Assembly: GCA_964540005.1 (NCBI GenBank)
Contig: CAZILN010000132.1
Location: forward strand, 1 to 17,118
Length of the DNA stretch: 17,118 nt
Direction of reading: 5' to 3'
DNA from: CAZILN01 sp964540005
Lineage (GTDB): Bacteria; Bacteroidota; Bacteroidia; Bacteroidales; SM23-62
A program made the position numbers and the translations under genes. A model generated the notes under the pieces. The model was not told the DNA's origin. It did no database searches and was given only the letters and a program-made list of their open reading frames with translations. Positions 1 to 6,300 of the stretch are shown one piece after another. Numbering within the stretch: position 1 is the stretch's first letter; the number at the start of each line of letters is the position of its first letter.

Positions 1-1070
1 ATTCCATATCTGAGCTCGCTGGTGAGCCAAGGGTTAAATTCAGAGTCATCTTCGCTAATGATTCATCGCATAATACAGAAGGGATTGCTTTTGATGATGT
101 ATATATCTTCGATCTGCCTTCCACCACTGCTCAGTATGATACAGCCGGTACAGGCATCGTAATTGATGGTTCCGCAGACGAACAGTTATGGATAGATGCA
201 CCGGTGGTGCCGATCGAAGGCCAGGGCTGGGACGGCCCATCCGACCTGTCGGCCAGCTGGCGCGCCATCTGGGATGCTGACAACATCTATATACTTGTAG
301 AGGTAACAGACGATACCCTGTATAACGGTATCGGGGCCGGTGTGGCCGGTTCCGAAAACAATGACAATGTCGAGATCTATTTTGACCTATATAATGACAA
401 AGATGGTGGCGGATCATGGTTCAATGATAACCGGCAGTTGAGATTCATTTGGGATCTTCCTGACCAGGACGGATATACCAACATTGAAGGTGTGGAATTT
501 ACCAATTCAACCGGTGGAGGCGGATACGTTTTTGAGATCAGAATACCTTGGACCGGATTGCTGGAACGGAATGAAGTTAATCTCAGCCTGGCAACAGGAA
601 CAGCCATCGGTTTTGATATAGCGGTAACGGATAACGACGATCCTGATGTGGAAACCATTTTAACCTGGGGGTATGCCGACTGGACCAATCTGGACGGTGC
701 AGGAACTGTTATTCTTGATGGAAGACCCCCCATTGATGCAGACGCCGAAATGGCTGCCATTTTATCCCCGGTTTTTGCACAGGCAGAATGCCAGCCAGCA
801 CCACAGGATGTGACTGTACAGATCTTCAATGCAGGGTTACAGCCCATCAGTGATTTTGATGTCAGTTTCGAGGTAGACAGTGTCCAGCAGGCGCTGGAAA
901 CCATATCAGATACTATCGCCCCGGGTGATACCCTGAATTATACCTTTGCCACTCAGGCTGACCTTTATACAACAGATTATTACAAGGTTTCCAAGCTAAC
1001 GGCCTATACCCTGCTGGCAGGTGACGAGGTCCCCCAGAATAATAGTAAGTCTGCCATGCTCATGCTTTAT
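1..1070 (+). repeat. Paralogous segment, gene 1 copy (MAM end, CBM9, CARDB)
   Basis: This segment aligns with 16150-17118 of gene 3 at an offset of about 16.13-16.14 kb. Shared strings include DLSASWRA.WDADN, LVEVTDD.LYN, SENNDNVEI, FNDNRQL, TGTAIGFD, AVTDNDDPDVET, LDGAGT, LDGRPPID and QAECQP. Differences are spread out and many are synonymous, so this is an old duplication and not an assembly copy. Confidence 0.9.
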
Positions 1071-3224
1071 GGGGATTTCACACCCCCGCTTCCAGGCTGG
1101 ACACTATACGGTCCCTGTGATTACAATAATGATGAGCAGATCACCGGGGTCGCCGAAGATGATGCCGGGAATATCTGGATAGGAACAGGCGATGGCGGTG
1201 TCATAATGTTCAACGGGGTGACATTTACCACACATGATACGACCAATTCCGACATCGCGGGGCATGATGTGGAGGTCATTTATGCGGATGATGCAGGCAA
1301 TATTCTTGTCGGTCACTGGCTCAATGATGCCGGTTTGTCATTCTTTGACGGTGCTGTATGGACAAATTACACTACCTTCAACAGCGGACTGCCGGATAAT
1401 ACTGTAGAGGCCCTGCTGAAGAAGGACGGGTTGTATTATATCGGGACCACGGGCGGACTGGCCGTATTTAACGGATCGACCTTCGATACAACCTATACTA
1501 CCGGGAACAGTGATATTCTAAGTAATAACATATATGATCTCGATACTGACTCTTCCGGCAACATCTGGATAGCCAACATAGCGGGCGTAAGCATGTTTGA
1601 CGGTACCGGCTTCACCAATTATGATAAACCTACCATAGGGTCTGCGTCCTCGATATACAGGGTTATGGTCGATGCCTCAGATAATGTCTGGGTGGGCACC
1701 TACGGTTCAGGTGTATTTATGTTTGACGGGCTTACATGGACCAACTTTAATACAGGCAACAGCGGCCTGAGCCTGGACAGGTTATTTTCACTCGGACAGG
1801 ATAGGAACGGCAACATGTGGTTCGGCACATTTGGCGGCGGGGTGGATATGTTCGACGGGCTTACCTGGACCCACTACAGCACCGCTGATGTCATGCCAAA
1901 TAACATCTCATGGCAGAACATCCTGACTGCCTCGGACGGCAGGCTATGGTTCCCGACTTACGGGGGACTGGCCGTATTCGATCCGGAAGTGGAGGAACAC
2001 ATTATCGACCTCATAGAAGGATGGAATATCTTCTCTACCTACCTCGTCCCGGAAGATCCTGATATGGAGGCAATCATGCAGCCACTGATCGATGCCGACA
2101 TGCTTGTCAAGGTGCAGGATGAAGCCGGGGCTTCCGTAGACAGTGTGGAAGGCATAGGATGGGTGAACAGTATAGGTACCCTTGAATACTCGGAAGGATT
2201 CAAGATAAAGATCAAAGCCGGTACCCAACTGGTTATCACCGGAACGCCGGTTCCTTTGCCTGCTTCCTTAGACCTGACAAATGGCTGGAACATTGTCAGT
2301 TATCCGGTTGACATGGCTGAAGCAGCAGTGACGGTTCTGGATTCTCTGGTGACTAAAGGACAGCTTGAAAAAGCACAGGATGAAACCGGAGCAGCTTATG
2401 AAAATGTCCCGCCTATCGGGTGGATAGATAATATAGGGGACTTAATGCCCGGTGAAGGTTACAGGGTCAAGGTAAGTACAAATACCAGCTTGATGGTTTA
2501 TAACCCGGTTACCAAATCAGGACGGATACTCCGCCCGGCATTTCTGAAACCAGAGTACTTCAGACCTGCCTATACCGGGAACGGACTGGATCATATGAAC
2601 CTGTATATAGTCGGACCGACGATCGATGGTCTGAACATGGCAGTGGGTGACGAGATCGCAGTCTATGATGGAGAAGTCTGTGTGGGAGCCGTCCGGATCG
2701 GCAATGAATACAATCAATACATCTCACTGAGAGCATCCAGGGACGATCCGACAACAACCGGGATAGACGGATTCTGTGCAGATAATAAGATCAGTTACAA
2801 AATCTGGGATGCCAGTCATCAAATCCTAATCGAAGACCTTGAAGTAAACTACTACGATGGGTATTCTGAGAGGTTCATTGAAACCGGGACTACCCTGCTG
2901 GAACTGAACGCGATAAGTTCCACAGGTGTTAATGAGTTTGTGAAACTGCAAACCAGCCTGGGTGATAACTATCCGAACCCCTTCGGCACTGAGACTACCA
3001 TTGAGTATTCTCTGGCCAAAGAAATGAAGGTAAGCATCACTGTTTATGACCTCCTTGGACGAAAGATAAGGCTGGTGGTGGATGAAGTCATGCCGGCCGG
3101 GGTCCATAAGGTGTTGTGGGACCGCATGGATGACAACAACAGCGAGATGAAGCAGGGAGTTTACCTCTATGAAATGAAAACCGGGAATTTCAGGGCCGTT
3201 AAACAGATGAGCATCATTTATTAA
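1..3224 (+). CDS. Giant T9SS-secreted multidomain protein, C-terminal part (5' partial)
   Basis: The reading frame is open from base 3 (bases 1-2 end an earlier codon), so the ATG at 204 is internal and the gene starts upstream. 1073 residues are visible. In order: the end of a MAM-like jelly-roll (3-137, with AGEPRVKFR and GIAFDD); a CBM9/DOMON-like carbohydrate-binding domain (about 150-734); a CARDB-like Ig-fold domain (about 738-1070); a seven-bladed propeller of the two-component-regulator type (1140-1985, blades marked by GNIWIGT/MFDG-like strings); two repeats of about 85 residues with GWNI and GIGW/IGWI motifs (about 2001-2513); a TGNGLDHMN domain shared with gene 2 (2559-2924); and a T9SS type A sorting domain with YPNPFG and a KQGVYLYEM-like end (2946-3221). 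The family is known for secretion across the outer membrane. Inferred role: surface adhesion or glycan binding. No catalytic domain is visible. It is a paralog of gene 3. Confidence 0.93.
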   Translation, partial: SISELAGEPRVKFRVIFANDSSHNTEGIAFDDVYIFDLPSTTAQYDTAGTGIVIDGSADEQLWIDAPVVPIEGQGWDGPSDLSASWRAIWDADNIYILVEVTDDTLYNGIGAGVAGSENNDNVEIYFDLYNDKDGGGSWFNDNRQLRFIWDLPDQDGYTNIEGVEFTNSTGGGGYVFEIRIPWTGLLERNEVNLSLATGTAIGFDIAVTDNDDPDVETILTWGYADWTNLDGAGTVILDGRPPIDADAEMAAILSPVFAQAECQPAPQDVTVQIFNAGLQPISDFDVSFEVDSVQQALETISDTIAPGDTLNYTFATQADLYTTDYYKVSKLTAYTLLAGDEVPQNNSKSAMLMLYGDFTPPLPGWTLYGPCDYNNDEQITGVAEDDAGNIWIGTGDGGVIMFNGVTFTTHDTTNSDIAGHDVEVIYADDAGNILVGHWLNDAGLSFFDGAVWTNYTTFNSGLPDNTVEALLKKDGLYYIGTTGGLAVFNGSTFDTTYTTGNSDILSNNIYDLDTDSSGNIWIANIAGVSMFDGTGFTNYDKPTIGSASSIYRVMVDASDNVWVGTYGSGVFMFDGLTWTNFNTGNSGLSLDRLFSLGQDRNGNMWFGTFGGGVDMFDGLTWTHYSTADVMPNNISWQNILTASDGRLWFPTYGGLAVFDPEVEEHIIDLIEGWNIFSTYLVPEDPDMEAIMQPLIDADMLVKVQDEAGASVDSVEGIGWVNSIGTLEYSEGFKIKIKAGTQLVITGTPVPLPASLDLTNGWNIVSYPVDMAEAAVTVLDSLVTKGQLEKAQDETGAAYENVPPIGWIDNIGDLMPGEGYRVKVSTNTSLMVYNPVTKSGRILRPAFLKPEYFRPAYTGNGLDHMNLYIVGPTIDGLNMAVGDEIAVYDGEVCVGAVRIGNEYNQYISLRASRDDPTTTGIDGFCADNKISYKIWDASHQILIEDLEVNYYDGYSERFIETGTTLLELNAISSTGVNEFVKLQTSLGDNYPNPFGTETTIEYSLAKEMKVSITVYDLLGRKIRLVVDEVMPAGVHKVLWDRMDDNNSEMKQGVYLYEMKTGNFRAVKQMSIIY
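1140..1985 (+). other. Seven-bladed propeller domain in gene 1
   Basis: Seven consecutive blades can be counted, each with a D.(D/S)GN(I/V/M)W(I/V/F)GT-like strand followed by a GV.MFDG.(T/F)W(T)N(Y/F) strand. Blade 3 (GLYYIGT) and blade 7 (GRLWFPT) are the most divergent. The repeat type is known from the periplasmic sensor part of hybrid two-component systems, but here it lies in a T9SS cargo protein with no kinase or membrane segment in the visible part. Inferred role: ligand or protein binding outside the cell. Confidence 0.85.
2559..2924 (+). other. TGNGLDHMN domain, copy in gene 1
   Basis: About 120 residues: YTGNGLDHMN, a TIDG motif, GDEIAVYDGEVCVGAVR, then ISLRAS and ISYKIWD. The same order occurs at the N-terminus of gene 2 (3394-3744). 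The fold and function are not known to me. A beta-sandwich is likely from the alternating hydrophobic pattern. Here it lies just before the T9SS sorting domain. Confidence 0.8.
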
Positions 3225-3330
3225 AATACAATGTGCTGGTGTAAAACGATAATAAATATCGCAAGCATCAGCACATTATTAACCTTAGCAAAGCATAAAG
3301 ATCAGCATACTATTAAAAGCATATAAAACC
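3225..3330 (+). other. Intergenic region between genes 1 and 2
   Basis: 106 bases, A/T-rich. It holds a nested hairpin (3230-3277) and then about 50 bases before the gene 2 ATG with no convincing TTTG / TAnnTTTG promoter pair and no Shine-Dalgarno. Co-transcription of gene 2 with gene 1 is therefore possible. Confidence 0.6.
3230..3277 (+). terminator. Nested hairpin after gene 1 (possible terminator or processing element)
   Basis: The outer arms AATGTGCTGGTG (3230-3241) and CATCAGCACATT (3266-3277) pair over 12 bases with one G-T pair. Inside is a perfect inner hairpin, CGATA (3247-3251) with TATCG (3257-3261), around a 5-base loop. The bases after the outer stem (ATTAACC) are only weakly T-rich, so a strong intrinsic terminator is not certain. 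It starts 5 bases after the gene 1 stop codon. Confidence 0.55.
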
Positions 3331-6300
3331 ATGAAAAAAATTACATTGTCGGTACTCGTTACTCTGTTTTCTGCAGGCATTGTTTATACACAGGATCATT
3401 TTGTGCCGGTTTGGACAGGGAACGGACTGGACCATATGAATTTTTATATTACTTCGGCGACCATTGACGGGATCCCGTTGCAGACAGGTGATGAGATAGC
3501 TGTTTTTGACAGTATCTGGTGCGTGGGGCAGGTCAGGCTGACCGATACAATTTCAGGTTTCGTGGAGATCAGGGCCTCAAAAAACGACGATACGGAAGGG
3601 GTGAATGGGTATACCGAAGGAAATGCATACAGTTTCAGTATCTGGGACAGTTCTGCAGCTGTTGACTATTCAGATGTTGAACCCAGCTATGCGGCCGGCA
3701 CCGGGTTTTTTGAACTTAGCGGGACTGCTTCCCTGAGCCTGGGCCAGGTGAACAACCAGCAGCCTGTGGCCGATGCGGGGACAGACCAGGATATTACCGA
3801 AGGGGACCTGGTAAGCCTTGATGGAACAGCCTCCAGTGATCCTGATACAGATCCCCTTAGCTATAGCTGGACAGGACCGGCCGGGATTACCCTGTCTGAC
3901 AATGCAAGCGATTCACCGACATTTACAGCCCCCGAAGTTACGGCAGATACCACATTCATGTTTACCCTGATCGTTAATGACGGGACAATTGATTCCAATG
4001 CGGATACTGTTCTGGTTATTGTAAGACAACAGAATAAAATCCCGGTAATAACCGGCCAGAGCACACTGTCTACCAGTGAAGAAACCAGCATTACTTTACT
4101 TCTCGGAGATTTCACCATAACGGACGCGGATAATGATCCTGCCGATATGACACTGATCGTTCTGGACGGGACCGCTTATTCAAGGACAGGCAATACCGTC
4201 ACTCCTGATGCTGAGTATTCAGGAACCCTGACAGTGCCGGTCAGGGTTTCAGACGGGGTGGATACTTCCCTTACATTCAACACCAGTATCAGCGTTTCTG
4301 CAGTTAATGATCCGCCTGTAATCACAGGGCAGAATACGGTTTCCTCAAGCGAGGATACTCCTTTTATTATTGAGATCGCTCACCTGATCATCAGCGATCC
4401 TGATAATGATACCAGTGAATTGAGCCTGTCCATTCATGACAGCACCAATTATTCCGTTTCAGGTAATACAGTTACTCCGGATCCTGATTTTTACGGGGCT
4501 CTGCTCATCCCGGTAACTGTAAGCGACACCGGGATCACCAGCAACATATTTTTACTGACTGCAACCATTACTGCCGATAGCGATGCTCCTGTCATCACCG
4601 GACAGAGCACACTGTCTACCAGTGAAGAAACCAGCATTACTTTACTTCTCGGAGATTTCACCATAACGGACGCTGATAATGATACTGCCGATATGACATT
4701 GATGGTACTGGACGGGGCTGATTACTCCAGGACAGGAAATACGGTAAGCCCTGATGCGGATTACTCCGGGACCCTGACAGTACTGGTCAGGGTTACAGAC
4801 GGGGCGGATACATCCCTTACATTCAATGCCAGTGTCAGTGTAATTGCAGTTAACGATGCTCCGGTCATCACCGGACAGAATCCCATCCTGATGACCGAAG
4901 ATGATGCCTTCGATATCCTGATCACGGACCTTATCATAGATGACCCGGATAACGACAGTTCGGACTTCATCATCCTGATCAGCGACAGCAGCAATTATAC
5001 GTTCTCTGTCACAACGGTTACACCTGACCAGGACTTTACCGGGACCCTCTACATACCTCTTATGGTAAGTGACGGCAGCCTGACAAGCAACAGCTTTGTA
5101 ATCGCGGTAACTATCAATCCTGTTAATGATGCCCCGGAGATAACCGGACAGTTAGCCATCTATGGCATTGTGGACTCTTCGTTTATCATTCATATTAATC
5201 AGCTTATCATTACGGATCCTGATAATGCTGCCGGGGATTTTACTGTCACGATCACCGATAGTACCAATTATACTGTTTCTGACAGTACAGTAACACCCGG
5301 TGCCAGTTTTACGGGCACCCTCTATATCCCCGTAACGGTCAGTGATGGTGTCCTTACCAGCAATAAATATGTTCTAACTGTCACTGTATCGCCTAAACTG
5401 CTTGTTCAGTATATCAAGAAAGACGTCACCATGGCAGGAGGACATAACGGAAGCATTGACCTGACTGTCACAGGGGGCTCCCCGACCTATCAGTATGACT
5501 GGAATACAGGGGCTTTCTCCCAGGATATCTACTTCCTGTATCCCGGTATTTATACGGTAACGGTCACTGATGCAGGCATTCAGACTGTTATCCTGAGCAT
5601 TAAAATCACCGAACCCCAGCAGCAGACCTGCGATATTTCAGTAGAAATTTCATACGAGGTAGACTCGATCACACAGGAAGTAAGCTTTTCACCATCAACA
5701 ACTGAATATGAACTTTTCTGGTCCTTCGGTGACGGGAACGTTTCCAATCTTACATCACCGGGCTATATGTATTCCTATCCGGGACGATACCAGGTCTGCC
5801 TGAGTGCCTTTGATACAAGTTCGGATTGTTCCTATGAGACCTGCGTAACGGTCGAAGTTGGCTCTCCGGAATGTATAGCCGACTTCAATTTCTATGTGGA
5901 TGAAAATGACAGCATGTTGCTGCACTTCAGCGACAATTCCTTCGGGGCAGTGTCCTCATGGTACTGGAACCTTGCCGATGGGAACATCTCAACAGACCAG
6001 GATGTGGATCATAGCTTTACCCAGGCCGGGACTTACCAGGTCTGCCTGTATACTCTTGACAATGCCACGGGTTGTTTATCAGAGGTAAGTAAGGAGATCA
6101 CCATAGGGGCGATTGAAATTGTGGCAGATTTCAGTTATTATATCAATCCTATAACGCTGAAAACTACATTTACAAACAATTCTTCGGGTATCATTACTGA
6201 TTATTACTGGACCTACGGGGATGGGAATGTGTACAACGGTAAAGACAGCTCACACGTCTATGAAGATCCGGGCATATATAATGTCTGCCTGTCTGTGAAG

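Larger units (their letters stand above)
4042..5406 (+). repeat. Five cadherin-like repeats with an exact 273-base period (gene 2)
   Basis: Repeats start at 4042, 4315, 4588, 4861 and 5134, each with a P(V/E)ITGQ-like string, so four successive spacings are exactly 273 bases (91 residues). Each has an acidic start (SEET, SEDT, TEDD), a calcium-type DADND/DPDND motif and a closing VND(A/P)P-like linker. Repeats 1 and 3 are one class (STLSTSEET), while 2, 4 and 5 are another (LIISDPDND, LIIDDPDND, LIITDPDNA). Repeat 5 has lost the acidic start (IVDSSF) and the last acidic residue of DPDND. Cadherin-like tandem repeats are known calcium-stiffened stalks; that role is inferred here. Confidence 0.9.

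Noticed and set aside
204..206. ATG at 204 as the start of gene 1
   Set aside because: The frame is open to the window edge and the upstream codons encode a conserved MAM end and the opening of the CBM9-like domain, matching gene 3. No signal peptide follows the ATG.
377..904. Antisense ORF in gene 1 that resembles the antisense ORF at 16806-17060 in gene 3
   Set aside because: The similarity is the mirror of the conserved sense protein (CBM9/CARDB). The sense frame has clear domains; the antisense products have none.
4057..4673. The 71-bp direct repeats as ends of an insertion element
   Set aside because: They lie inside a continuous reading frame at exact repeat spacing, with no transposase or inverted ends between them.
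4042..5406. Regular 273-base repeats as a CRISPR or satellite array
   Set aside because: The repeats are in frame, protein-coding and diverged, with cadherin-like motifs; the unit is far too long for CRISPR and has no spacers.
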